NCBI GenBank assembly: GCA_019689615.1
Contig: JADGHD010000013.1
Location: 1-21,378, forward strand
DNA from: Frankia sp.
GTDB lineage: Bacteria; Actinomycetota; Actinomycetes; Frankiales; Frankiaceae
Length of the DNA stretch: 21,378 bases
Direction of reading: 5' to 3'
Within the stretch, counting starts at the first letter, position 1. Each line of letters opens with the position of its first letter. The position numbers were made by a program, and so were the translations under genes. Shown piece after piece: positions 14,437 through 21,378 of the stretch. Under the pieces are notes generated by a model that was not told where the DNA came from, made no database searches, and saw only the letters and a program-made list of their open reading frames with translations.

Positions 14437-16395
14437 ATGCCGACGAACCAGACGCCGGCCAGCCAGACGCCGGCGAACCCGACGCCGACAGGACGGGGGC
14501 GCGCGAACCCGACGCCGACAGACCAGAGGCCGGCGGACCGGGCGCCGACGGAACCTCCTGGCCAGCCCGCTGCCGCGCCCGGCGATGTCGCCGGGCCGGA
14601 CGGCGGGACAGGCGAAACGAGAGGTGGCCGGCGGTCCAGCGGGTGGTTCGCCGATCCTGACCACCCCGACTCCAGCGCCCAGCACCTGGAGCGCTATCTG
14701 GCCAGCGGGCTGACCCTCGGCGAGCTGCGCGGCGGGCGGCCGGTCATCGGGATCGCGCAGACCGGGTCCGACCTGACCCCGTGCAACCGCCACCACGTGG
14801 AGCTCGCCCGCCGGGTGCGCGACGGTATCCGGGACGCCGGCGGGGTGGCGCTGGAGTTCCCGGTCCACCCGATCCAGGAGAGCGGCCGGCGCCCGACCGC
14901 GGCGCTCGACCGCAACCTGGCCTATCTCGGCCTGGTGGAGGTGCTGCACGGCTACCCGCTGGACGGCGTCGTGCTGACCACCGGCTGCGACAAGACCACC
15001 CCGGCCTGCCTGATGGCCGCCGCCACCGTCGACATCCCGGCGATCGTGCTGTCCGGCGGGCCGATGCTCAACGGCTGGCTGGACGGGAGGCGGGTCGGCT
15101 CGGGCACGATCATCTGGAAGGCCCGGGAGCTGCTCGCCGCCGGGGAGATCGACGCCGACGGCTTCGTCGAGCTGGTCGCCCAGGGATCGCCGTCGGCCGG
15201 CCACTGCAACACCATGGGCACGGCGATGACGATGAACGCGATCGCCGAGGCGCTTGGGGTCTCACTGCCCGGCTGCGCGGCCGTCCCCGCCGTCCACCGC
15301 GACCGCGCGCAGCTCGCCTACCTGACCGGCCGGCGCATCGTCGAGATGGTCGCCGAGGACCTGCGCCCGTCGCGGATCCTCACCCGGGAGGCGTTCGCGA
15401 ACGCGATCGTGCTGACGTCGGCGATCGGCGGGTCGAGCAACGCGCCCATCCACCTGACCGCGATCGCCAGGCATGCCGGCGTGGACGTGGGCCTGGCCGA
15501 CTGGCAGGAGATCGGCTTCCGGGTGCCCCTCCTGGTCAACCTGCAGCCGGTCGGCGAGTACCTCGGCGAGGACTTCCACCGCGCCGGCGGGGTTGCGGCC
15601 GTCCTCGGCGAACTGGCCGCCGCCGGCCTCGTCAACACGGACTGCCTGACCATCAACGGCAGGACGGTGGGCGAGAACTGCGCCGGCCGCCGCTCGCTCG
15701 ACCACCGCGTGATCCGCCCGGTCGCCAACCCGCTCGCCACCGACGCCGGCTTCCTGGTGCTCGGCGGCAACCTCTTCGACCACGCGGTGATGAAGACCAG
15801 CGCCATCACCGAGGAGTTCCGCGAGCGCTACCTGTCCGACCCCGCGCACCCGAACTGTTTCGACGGGCGGGTGGTGGTCTTCGACGGCCCGGAGGACTAC
15901 CGCGCCCGGATCGACGACCCGGCGCTCGGCGTCGACGAGCACACCATCCTGGTGATGCGGGGCGTCGGCCCGCTCGGCTACCCGGGCAGCGCCGAGGTGG
16001 TGAACATGCGTCCCCCGGCTGCGCTGATCCGCGCCGGGATCAGCGGTCTGCCCTGCATCGGCGACGGCCGCCAGTCCGGCACCTCCGGCTCGCCGTCGAT
16101 CCTCAACGCCTCCCCGGAGGCCGCCGCCGGCGGCAACCTCGCCCTCCTGCGCACCGGCGACGTGGTCCGCGTCGACCTGGGCCGCCGCCGGGTGGACGTG
16201 CTCCTCGACGACGCCGAGCTGGCCCGCCGCCGCCGCGCCGAGCGGAACGGCTATCCCGTCCCCGAGGCGCAGACCCCGTGGCAGGAGATCCAGCGCGGCC
16301 TGGTCAGCCAGCTCAGCGATGGCATGGTGCTGCGCCCGGCCACCAGGTACCGCCGCGCCGCCGTCGCGCACCCCGTTCCCCGGGACAGCCACTGA
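14437..16395 (+). CDS. IlvD/Edd family sugar-acid dehydratase (pentonate dehydratase-like)
   Basis: The 652-residue protein dehydrates a sugar acid to a 2-keto-3-deoxy acid using a [2Fe-2S] cluster. Cluster cysteines are Cys116 (SDLTPCNRHH), Cys184 (TTGCDKTTPA, with the Mg-binding Lys186) and Cys257 (AGHCNTMGTAMTM). LSGGPMLNGW (205-214), YPGSAEVVNM (515-524) and DGRQSGTSGSP (543-553) match the pentonate/xylonate branch rather than IlvD itself. Family members are usually near 570-600 residues; the excess is an N-terminal tail of about 70 residues rich in Thr, Pro and Asn (repeated NPTPT units) encoded by a DNA repeat. ATG 14437 has GAGAGG 8 nt upstream; no later ATG, GTG or TTG precedes the catalytic core in frame, so the tail is probably translated. 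With the FAH protein it would form a two-step dehydration route. Confidence 0.9.
   Translation: MPTNQTPASQTPANPTPTGRGRANPTPTDQRPADRAPTEPPGQPAAAPGDVAGPDGGTGETRGGRRSSGWFADPDHPDSSAQHLERYLASGLTLGELRGGRPVIGIAQTGSDLTPCNRHHVELARRVRDGIRDAGGVALEFPVHPIQESGRRPTAALDRNLAYLGLVEVLHGYPLDGVVLTTGCDKTTPACLMAAATVDIPAIVLSGGPMLNGWLDGRRVGSGTIIWKARELLAAGEIDADGFVELVAQGSPSAGHCNTMGTAMTMNAIAEALGVSLPGCAAVPAVHRDRAQLAYLTGRRIVEMVAEDLRPSRILTREAFANAIVLTSAIGGSSNAPIHLTAIARHAGVDVGLADWQEIGFRVPLLVNLQPVGEYLGEDFHRAGGVAAVLGELAAAGLVNTDCLTINGRTVGENCAGRRSLDHRVIRPVANPLATDAGFLVLGGNLFDHAVMKTSAITEEFRERYLSDPAHPNCFDGRVVVFDGPEDYRARIDDPALGVDEHTILVMRGVGPLGYPGSAEVVNMRPPAALIRAGISGLPCIGDGRQSGTSGSPSILNASPEAAAGGNLALLRTGDVVRVDLGRRRVDVLLDDAELARRRRAERNGYPVPEAQTPWQEIQRGLVSQLSDGMVLRPATRYRRAAVAHPVPRDSH
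14449..14521 (+). repeat. Short tandem repeats within the dehydratase N-terminal tail
   Basis: CAGACGCCGGC occurs at 14449 or so and again 15 bp later, and GCGAACCCGACGCCGACAG is present twice as an exact 19-bp copy (14473-14491 and 14503-14521), a 30-bp period. All copies stay in frame and encode QTPA and ANPTPT segments. The pattern suggests slippage-driven growth of a disordered tail. Confidence 0.7.
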
Positions 16396-16418
16396 CCGGT
16401 TCCGGGCGGCACGCGCCC

Positions 16419-16458
16419 CTCCCGCCCGCGCGGGCGGTGTGCTGGCCGCGGGCGGGAG
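16419..16458. terminator. Terminator hairpin 1 between dehydratase and MFS genes
   Basis: CTCCCGCCCGCG (16419-16430) and CGCGGGCGGGAG (16447-16458) form a perfect 12-bp stem with a 16-nt loop. The left arm can alternatively pair locally in the 16-bp palindrome CCGCCCGCGCGGGCGG (16422-16437). It follows the dehydratase stop by 23 bp and lies between converging genes. Confidence 0.65.
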
Positions 16459-16477
16459 AGCAGGCCGGCCGCGGTGT

Positions 16478-16509
16478 GCTGGCGCCGGTCACGCCGGGAC
16501 GGCGCCAGC
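16478..16509. terminator. Terminator hairpin 2 between dehydratase and MFS genes
   Basis: GCTGGCGCCG (16478-16487) and CGGCGCCAGC (16500-16509) form a perfect 10-bp stem with a 12-nt loop, 34 bp before the MFS stop at 16544. A 13-bp direct repeat, GCGGTGTGCTGGC, occurs at 16434-16446 and 16471-16483, so the two hairpin regions may have arisen partly by duplication. Confidence 0.65.
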
Positions 16510-16543
16510 CCGCTGCCAGCGCCGCGGCGGCCCCGCCCGTTCC

Positions 16544-17905
16544 TCAGACCGCCTGCGGCCGCCGGCCCGCGCGGTCCACGCGGAAGACGAAGACGACCAC
16601 GGCGGCGGCGAGCAGCGGGACGCAGGTCAGCAGGCCGGCCTTCGGGCTGATCAGAGACCACAGGCCGCCGGCGGTCAGCGTCGCGATGACGCGGCCGGCG
16701 GCCTGCAGCCCGGCGAGGGCGCCGAACGCGGCGCGCCGGGTCTCCGGGGCGGTCAGCAGGCCGACGCCGGCGTACTCCGCGGTGTCGACGGCGCCGGCGG
16801 CGGCCCCGGCCAGCAGGAAGCAGGCGACGATCAGCGCGACCTGGCCGGGCAGGGCGTAGGCGAAGCCGGTGTAGGCCAGCAGCAGGCTCAGCCCGCCGAT
16901 GGCGAGCACGTAGCCGGTGCCGACGCGGTCGACCACCCGGCCGGCCCACAGCGCGCAGGCGGCGGCGGTCAGCTGGAACCCGCCGAAGAAGATCGCGACG
17001 AGCTGCAGCTCGGTGAACGGGCCGCTGCCACCCGGCAGCACCCGGGATGCCCGCAGCAGGAGCAGCACGGCGGCGATGTTGGACAGCTCGTACAGCGCGA
17101 TGCCGAGCAGCAGCACGCCCAGCGGCCCGTGCCGCAGCCGGGAGAACGCGGCCTGCGGCGGCAGCTGCACGACCGGCGGTCCCTCCCGCCGGGCCCGCAG
17201 CAGCAGCCCCAGGCTCACCAGCAGCCCGATCACCACCGGCACCAGCGCGAGCGTGATCACCGTCCGGACGCTGGCCACCTCCAGCAGCAGCGCGGCCACG
17301 AACGCGCCGACCGCGGCGCCGACGGCGGCGACGGCGCGCTCGAAGCCGAGGCGGCGGCCGAGCTGGTCGCGCGGTGCCCGCGCGCCGGCCTCCTCCAGCA
17401 GCGGCGGGGTGCCAAGGCCGCGGGCCGCCCACGAGCCGGCCCGGCAGGCGCCGGCCTGCCAGAGCACGCTGCTGGCCGCGAGGAAGGCGGCGGCCAGGGC
17501 GAGCCCGGCGTTGCCGACGACGTTCAGCGGGCCGTGCAGGCCCGGGCGGCGGTCGGAGAGCTTGTTCCGGCCGAACCGGGCGGCGGCCCCGCCCGCCCGG
17601 CCGGCCGCCTCGACCCCGGCGAGGGCGAACGGCGCCGCCCCCAGCGTCCGGGAGAAGAACGGCGCCGCGACCGCGGTCATGCTCTCCAGCCCGACCGTCG
17701 ACAGCAGGTACGGGATCCGGGAGGGGTTGCGGTATGGCTCGTCCGTCACCGTCGGTGCCCGACCGGCTGGCGCGGTCGGCCCGGGCAGTGGACGCGGCGC
17801 GCCGGGCGGGGAGGGCGCTGCGGAGGAAGGGCTGGGCTGGTTCGGCGCATCGGCAGGCGGCGCGGACACGTCATGATCGTAGGTGGTGGAGCCGACCCGG
17901 AACAT
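16544..17905 (-). CDS. MFS family transporter
   Basis: This protein of about 453 residues has roughly ten recognisable hydrophobic segments after a polar Pro/Ala-rich N-terminal region of about 60 residues, and it ends in a short basic tail. The fold is that of a major facilitator permease, but the usual motif A between helices 2 and 3 is degenerate (ARFGRNKLSDRRP), so the helix count and substrate are uncertain. ATG 17905 has GGGGAG 7 nt upstream; an in-frame ATG at 17920 and a GTG near the end of the Pro-rich region are alternatives. It is divergent from the Gfo/Idh gene and convergent with the sugar-acid dehydratase, so sugar or sugar-acid uptake, or efflux, is a reasonable guess but not shown. 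Confidence 0.8.
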   Translation of the reverse strand: MFRVGSTTYDHDVSAPPADAPNQPSPSSAAPSPPGAPRPLPGPTAPAGRAPTVTDEPYRNPSRIPYLLSTVGLESMTAVAAPFFSRTLGAAPFALAGVEAAGRAGGAAARFGRNKLSDRRPGLHGPLNVVGNAGLALAAAFLAASSVLWQAGACRAGSWAARGLGTPPLLEEAGARAPRDQLGRRLGFERAVAAVGAAVGAFVAALLLEVASVRTVITLALVPVVIGLLVSLGLLLRARREGPPVVQLPPQAAFSRLRHGPLGVLLLGIALYELSNIAAVLLLLRASRVLPGGSGPFTELQLVAIFFGGFQLTAAACALWAGRVVDRVGTGYVLAIGGLSLLLAYTGFAYALPGQVALIVACFLLAGAAAGAVDTAEYAGVGLLTAPETRRAAFGALAGLQAAGRVIATLTAGGLWSLISPKAGLLTCVPLLAAAVVVFVFRVDRAGRRPQAV

Positions 17906-17932
17906 CCGGAAGCTCCCCATCCCGCTGACGGC

Positions 17933-17971
17933 CGGGCGACACCCGCCGCCTGCCGGATGGGCGGTCGCCCG
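17933..17971. promoter_or_regulatory. Inverted repeat in the MFS/Gfo-Idh divergent region
   Basis: CGGGCGAC (17933-17940) and GTCGCCCG (17964-17971) are perfect 8-bp inverted arms separated by 23 bp, inside the 116-bp spacer between the divergent MFS and Gfo/Idh genes. It could bind a dimeric regulator serving both genes. I find no convincing promoter hexamers. Confidence 0.35.
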
Positions 17972-18021
17972 CTTCGCCCCGCTGCGGACAGATCGGCCAG
18001 GCCGGTGCAGGATGTACGGAC

Positions 18022-19071
18022 GTGACCGAGCCAGCCGTACCAGCTCAGCCCGTCCCGTCGTCCGCCACGCCGATCCGGTGGGGGGTGGCCGGCACCGGGA
18101 CGATCGCCCAGCGGTTCGCCCGCGATCTCGCCCACGTCCCCGACGCCCGGCTGGTGGCGGTCGGCTCGCGCAGCGCCGCGAGCGCCGCCGCCTTCGCGGC
18201 CGAGTTCGCCGTGCCCCACCAGCACTCCTCGTACGAGGCGCTGGCCGAGGACCCGGACGTCGACATCGTCTACGTCGCCTCGCCGCACACCGCGCACCAC
18301 CCGCACACGCTGCTGTTCCTCTCGGCCGGCAAGCACGTGCTGTGCGAGAAGCCGCTGGCGGTCAACGCCCGCCAGGCCGCCGAGATGGTGGCGGCCGCCG
18401 AGCGGGCGGGCCGGTTCCTGATGGAGGCGGTGTGGAGCCGGTTCGTGCCCGGCTACCAGGCGCTGCGCGAGGTCGTGGCCGCCGGCGAGATCGGCGAGGT
18501 GCGGCTGGTGCAGGCGGAGTTCGGCTTCCGGGCGCCGTTCGACCCGCAGCATCGGCTGTTCGACCCGGGGCGCGCCGGTGGGTCAGTGCTCGACATCGGC
18601 ATCTACCCGGTGCAGCTCGCCCACCTGCTGCTCGGCACCCCCGACGAGGTGACCGCGTCGGCGGTCGTCGGCAGGACCGGCGTGGACGAGCACGCCACCG
18701 CGGTGCTGCGCTACGACTGGGGTGATGGGGCGCTGGCGATCGCCACCAGCTCCCTGCGGGTGGACCTGCCCGGGATGGCGCGGGTCATCGGCACCAACGG
18801 CAGCGTCGAGTTCCCGGCCGAGATGTGGGCGCCGACCAGCGTGGTGGTCCGCGTGGCCGGCGGCGACGAGCGGCGGCTGGCCACCCCGCTCACCGGTTCC
18901 GGGCTGCACTACCAGGTGGGCCACGTGCACGGCCGGCTGCGCGGCGGCCACCTGGACAGCGACGTGATGCCGCTGGCCGAGAGCGTGCGCATCGCCGAGA
19001 CCCTGGACCGCGTCCGCGCCGCCATCGGCGTGCGCTATCCCGCCGACGACCTCGCCGGCCAGCCGGGCTGA
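18022..19071 (+). CDS. Gfo/Idh/MocA family NAD(P)-dependent oxidoreductase
   Basis: The 349-residue protein has an N-terminal Rossmann fold (WGVAGTGTIAQRFARDL, 20-36) and the family's CEKPLAVN motif (108-115, with Lys110). The C-terminal domain carries GGSVLDIGIYPVQLA (186-200) with likely catalytic Asp191 and Tyr195. LMEAVWSRFVP (133-143) resembles the dihydrodiol dehydrogenase/D-xylose 1-dehydrogenase branch. In this setting, oxidation of an aldopentose to its lactone would be the first step before the IlvD/Edd and FAH enzymes. The GTG start is taken from family alignment; only a weak AGGA lies upstream. It is divergent from the MFS transporter. Inositol, glucoside or dihydrodiol oxidation are alternatives. 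Confidence 0.88.
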   Translation: MTEPAVPAQPVPSSATPIRWGVAGTGTIAQRFARDLAHVPDARLVAVGSRSAASAAAFAAEFAVPHQHSSYEALAEDPDVDIVYVASPHTAHHPHTLLFLSAGKHVLCEKPLAVNARQAAEMVAAAERAGRFLMEAVWSRFVPGYQALREVVAAGEIGEVRLVQAEFGFRAPFDPQHRLFDPGRAGGSVLDIGIYPVQLAHLLLGTPDEVTASAVVGRTGVDEHATAVLRYDWGDGALAIATSSLRVDLPGMARVIGTNGSVEFPAEMWAPTSVVVRVAGGDERRLATPLTGSGLHYQVGHVHGRLRGGHLDSDVMPLAESVRIAETLDRVRAAIGVRYPADDLAGQPG

Positions 19072-19098
19072 CCGTGCGGCAGGCCGGACGGTGAGGCA

Positions 19099-19114
19099 GG
19101 ACACCGTCGTGTCC
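19099..19114. promoter_or_regulatory. 6-4-6 inverted repeat between Gfo/Idh and MDMPI-like genes
   Basis: GGACAC-CGTC-GTGTCC is a perfect inverted repeat 38 bp upstream of the ATG at 19153, in the 81-bp gap after the Gfo/Idh gene. It is suitable for a dimeric repressor of the downstream gene or, in RNA, a small hairpin. Confidence 0.4.
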
Positions 19115-19152
19115 GCGAGCGCGCGGTGACGGCGCCGGACGAGGATGACGGC

Positions 19153-19794
19153 ATGGGCGAGACGACGAGCGCGGCGGTGCGGGACCGGTTCGACCAGGCA
19201 GCGGACGCGTTCACCAAGGTGGTGTCCCAGATCGGCCCGAACGCGTGGGACGGGCCGGGGCTGGGTGAGTGGACGGTGCGCGACCTGGTCGGCCACGCCA
19301 GCCGGTCGTTCGTCACGGTCGAGACCTACCTGGCGGCGCCGGCCGGGCAGGGCGGCGAGCCGAGGCTGCTGCCCGACGCCGCCGCGTACTACCTGGCCAT
19401 CCGGGAGACGACGTACGCCGACGCTGCGGCGATCACCCAGCGCGGCCGGGACGCCGGGGCGGCGCTCGGCGACGACCCGGCCGGCGCGGTGACCGCCCTG
19501 GCCACCCGGGTCACCCAGCTGGTCCGCGAACGCGGCGACGACGACATCGCCGTCACCCCGTTCGGCTCGCTGCGCCTGGCCGAGTACCTGCGGACCAGGA
19601 TCCTCGAGCTGACCGTGCACACCCTCGACATGTGCCGGGCCACCGGCATCCCCCGGCCGGCCGAGCTCGACGGCCCGGTGCGCGGCACGCTCCTGCTGTG
19701 TGCCGAGGTCGGCGCCGCCCTCCCGATCGCCGCCGACCTGCTGCTCCTGCTCACCGGCCGCGCGGACCTGCCCGCCGGCCTCAGCGTCGTCTGA
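19153..19794 (+). CDS. Maleylpyruvate isomerase/DinB-like mycothiol-dependent family protein
   Basis: The 213-residue protein matches the MDMPI N-terminal family. EWTVRDLVGHASRSF (39-53) carries His48, and ILELTVHTLDM (150-160) carries Glu152 and His156, together the likely metal ligands. Proteins of this group use mycothiol as cofactor or have unknown reactions, and few have assigned substrates. ATG 19153 is preferred because GAGG (19141-19144) is 8 nt upstream; the in-frame GTG at 19126 has no ribosome binding site. It follows the Gfo/Idh gene on the same strand with an 81-bp gap and converges on the flavin reductase with only 31 bp between stops, where I see no hairpin. Confidence 0.86.
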   Translation: MGETTSAAVRDRFDQAADAFTKVVSQIGPNAWDGPGLGEWTVRDLVGHASRSFVTVETYLAAPAGQGGEPRLLPDAAAYYLAIRETTYADAAAITQRGRDAGAALGDDPAGAVTALATRVTQLVRERGDDDIAVTPFGSLRLAEYLRTRILELTVHTLDMCRATGIPRPAELDGPVRGTLLLCAEVGAALPIAADLLLLLTGRADLPAGLSVV

Positions 19795-19825
19795 CGGGCG
19801 CGTCCACCGGGGCGGGGCCGGGTAC

Positions 19826-21136
19826 TCAGTCCGGCTGGACGCCGCCGAGGGCGGCGGTGACCGTGGCGGCGGCGGCGCGCAGGGCCGCGACCGGGTCGTC
19901 GCCGTCCCCGCCCGGTGCCGGTCCGCCGAGCGGGCCGTGCACGCCGATGAGGGTGAGGACGAGGACGGACGTGCCGTCCCGGCCGAACACCGGTACCGAG
20001 ATCGTGCGCAGCTCCTGGGCGGAGCCGTCGGCCGCGTCGGCGTCGGCCGCCGTCCCCGGCGCTGCGGTGGCCGACGGCGACTCGTAGCTGGGCGGCAGCG
20101 CGCGGATGGCCCGGCGGACCGCGTCGTGGCCCGGGTCGGTGGGGTCGGTCGGGTCGGTCTTGGCGAGCATCGTCCTCAGCTCGCCGTGCCAGCCGCGGCC
20201 CCGGCCGACCGCGTAGCCGGCCGCGCGGACATCGGCGAGCGTCGCCTCCAGCGCCGCGATCGTGCCCGGCGGGGCGTCCCGGCCGGCCCGCTCCAGCCAG
20301 GCGCGGCGGGCGAGCGGGCTGGCCCAGGCGACGAAGGCGGTGCCCAGTGGCGGCAGGAACGGGATGCGCTGGCCGACCCGGGTCGGCAGCTGCCCGGACG
20401 AGCCGGGGCTGGCGCTGGCGACCAGGACCATCTCGTCGCCGACCGCGGCGCTGGCCACGCACTCGGCGCCGAGCCGGGCGGCCAGCTCCTCCATCTGCGG
20501 GCGGGCGAGGTCGGCGGTGCGCAGCTGGACGGCCAGGTCACCCTCCCAGGCCGCCAGCGACAGCGGCGAGAACCGGCCGTAGCCGCCCTGGAAGAAGACC
20601 AGCGGCAGCGCGGAGCGGCCGACGTCGAGCGCGTGCACCCGGCCGAGCACCAGGTCGTGGTCGCCGGCGGGGTGGATGGCCTCCAGCTCGCAGTCGATCC
20701 AGGCGACCACCCCGTCGAGGATCGGCGAGCCCAGCGGTGAGGACCGCCAGGACAGGTCGGCGAACTTGTCGCCGCCGCGGACGGCGAAGGCCCGGCAGAC
20801 CGCCTCCTGGTCGTCGCCGAGGATGTTCACGCAGAACCGGCCGATGGGCGCGATCTTCGGCCAGCTGCTGGAGCGGTGGTCGGGGAAGAAGGCGACCAGC
20901 GGCGGGTCGAGCGAGGCCGAGGTGAACGAGCCGACGGCGAGCCCGGCCGGCGCGCCGTCGGCGTCCAGGCCGGTGACGATGGCGACGCCGGTCGGGAACG
21001 TGCCGAGCACGCGGCGGAACCAGGCGGGGTCGACCGCTGGCGCCTCGGGAGCGGGCGCCGCGGCAGGCGCGCCCGCCGCGGGGGTGGCGGTCGCGGCCGC
21101 GGCGTTCGGGTCGGATGCCGGTCGCGGCGGATGCAT
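19826..21136 (-). CDS. Flavin reductase fused to an IclR-effector-like domain
   Basis: The 436-residue protein starts with a flexible Ala/Pro-rich tail (1-35). A flavin-reductase-like FMN-binding split barrel follows (about 37-190), with the FMN-contact segment VGSFTSASLDPPLVAFF (68-84) and HPAGDHDLVLGRV (155-167). The C-terminal half (about 205-435) resembles the ligand-binding domain of IclR regulators: VASASPGSSGQLPTRVGQRIPF, PLGTAFVAW, then an RAAGYAVGRGRGWHGELR segment and a closing TISVPVFGRDG strand. No DNA-binding helix-turn-helix is present. The split-barrel part would supply reduced flavin to a two-component monooxygenase, as HsaB does in steroid catabolism; the second half may sense a substrate. 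A DPT repeat (328-334) lies in a linker. ATG 21136 has GGGAG 10 nt upstream. Confidence 0.85.
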   Translation of the reverse strand: MHPPRPASDPNAAAATATPAAGAPAAAPAPEAPAVDPAWFRRVLGTFPTGVAIVTGLDADGAPAGLAVGSFTSASLDPPLVAFFPDHRSSSWPKIAPIGRFCVNILGDDQEAVCRAFAVRGGDKFADLSWRSSPLGSPILDGVVAWIDCELEAIHPAGDHDLVLGRVHALDVGRSALPLVFFQGGYGRFSPLSLAAWEGDLAVQLRTADLARPQMEELAARLGAECVASAAVGDEMVLVASASPGSSGQLPTRVGQRIPFLPPLGTAFVAWASPLARRAWLERAGRDAPPGTIAALEATLADVRAAGYAVGRGRGWHGELRTMLAKTDPTDPTDPGHDAVRRAIRALPPSYESPSATAAPGTAADADAADGSAQELRTISVPVFGRDGTSVLVLTLIGVHGPLGGPAPGGDGDDPVAALRAAAATVTAALGGVQPD

Positions 21137-21378
21137 GGCGGTCAAGCTCCCGTGGAACGGTCGGCGCCGGACGGGACAGCCCGCCGGCCGGCCGCGCGGC
21201 CGCGCCTGGGCCGGCGGCCCCGCCCCCACAGCTTCGCGAGCACGTCGGGGGAATCCCCGACGCCCGGGCGTCGCATGCGCGGCCGGGCATCGGGGTCCGG
21301 CAGGTGGGCTGGGCTGGCTGGGGCCGCGGGGCGCCCCCCCCCCCGGGGGGGGGCCCGGCCCCCGGGGGCGCCGCCCGC
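21137..21378. other. Right-edge intergenic region with G/C homopolymers
   Basis: No gene is visible upstream of the flavin reductase start. From 21331 to the end the sequence is pure G/C, including a run of 11 C followed by 9 G (21334-21353) and several CCCGGG-type palindromes. Such a block is unusual even for this genome and is more likely a contig-edge sequencing artefact or an extreme hairpin than a functional element. No promoter for the flavin reductase can be called. Confidence 0.5.

Noticed and set aside
20133..20160. GGTCGGT tandem repeats in the flavin reductase gene as a regulatory element
   Set aside because: They encode the in-frame DPT linker repeat between sub-regions of the C-terminal domain, so a coding explanation is enough.
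1..21378. CRISPR arrays, tRNA/rRNA genes, insertion sequences, toxin-antitoxin or phage genes
   Set aside because: No regularly spaced repeats, no conserved rRNA or tRNA stretches and no transposase or integrase motifs were seen; only short local repeats as listed.

Overview
The window is very GC-rich, with G/C-biased third codon positions, GTG/TTG starts and many translationally coupled genes. It carries two DinB/maleylpyruvate-isomerase-type proteins, a superfamily that often uses mycothiol, a WYL regulator and 'lipid-transfer' type thiolases. Together these point to a soil actinobacterium; the style resembles Frankia/Pseudofrankia or a relative. The species assignment is inference. I see no rRNA, tRNA, CRISPR array, insertion sequence or phage gene.

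Region 1 (1-4584) is a plus-strand catabolic cluster. KstR-like operators precede three tightly coupled genes: a duplicated DUF35 (zinc ribbon/OB-fold) protein and two different thiolase-fold proteins. Both thiolases lack the nucleophilic cysteine and the GHP histidine of true thiolases. A cyclase-family hydrolase follows after a hairpin. Region 2 (4585-9000) is accessory and regulatory: a VOC protein divergent from a WYL regulator, a putative small membrane protein divergent from a MocR (GntR-aminotransferase) regulator with an apparently leaderless, operator-overlapped promoter, and a DinB protein.

Region 3 (9024-13374) holds, on the minus strand, an acyl-CoA ligase and an amidohydrolase, and, divergently, a zinc alcohol dehydrogenase. 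A perfect copy of the KstR-like operator sits over the CoA-ligase promoter. The ligase and the DUF35-thiolase operon, about 10 kb apart, are therefore probably in one regulon for a CoA-linked degradation pathway (steroid-like, alicyclic or other lipid).

Region 4 (13479-19071) looks like an oxidative sugar-acid block: an FAH-family hydrolase/dehydratase divergent from an IlvD/Edd sugar-acid dehydratase, an MFS transporter, and a Gfo/Idh/MocA dehydrogenase. The set fits a Weimberg-type pentose pathway (sugar to sugar acid to 2-keto-3-deoxy acid to semialdehyde), although the lactonase and semialdehyde dehydrogenase are not here. Region 5 (19153-21136) has a maleylpyruvate-isomerase-like protein and an unusual flavin reductase fused to an IclR-type effector-domain-like region.

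Most convergent gene pairs are separated by perfect GC-rich hairpins that probably act as bidirectional terminators. Both window ends are low-complexity G/C sequence. The right end holds a C11-G9 run that may be an assembly or sequencing artefact at a contig edge.
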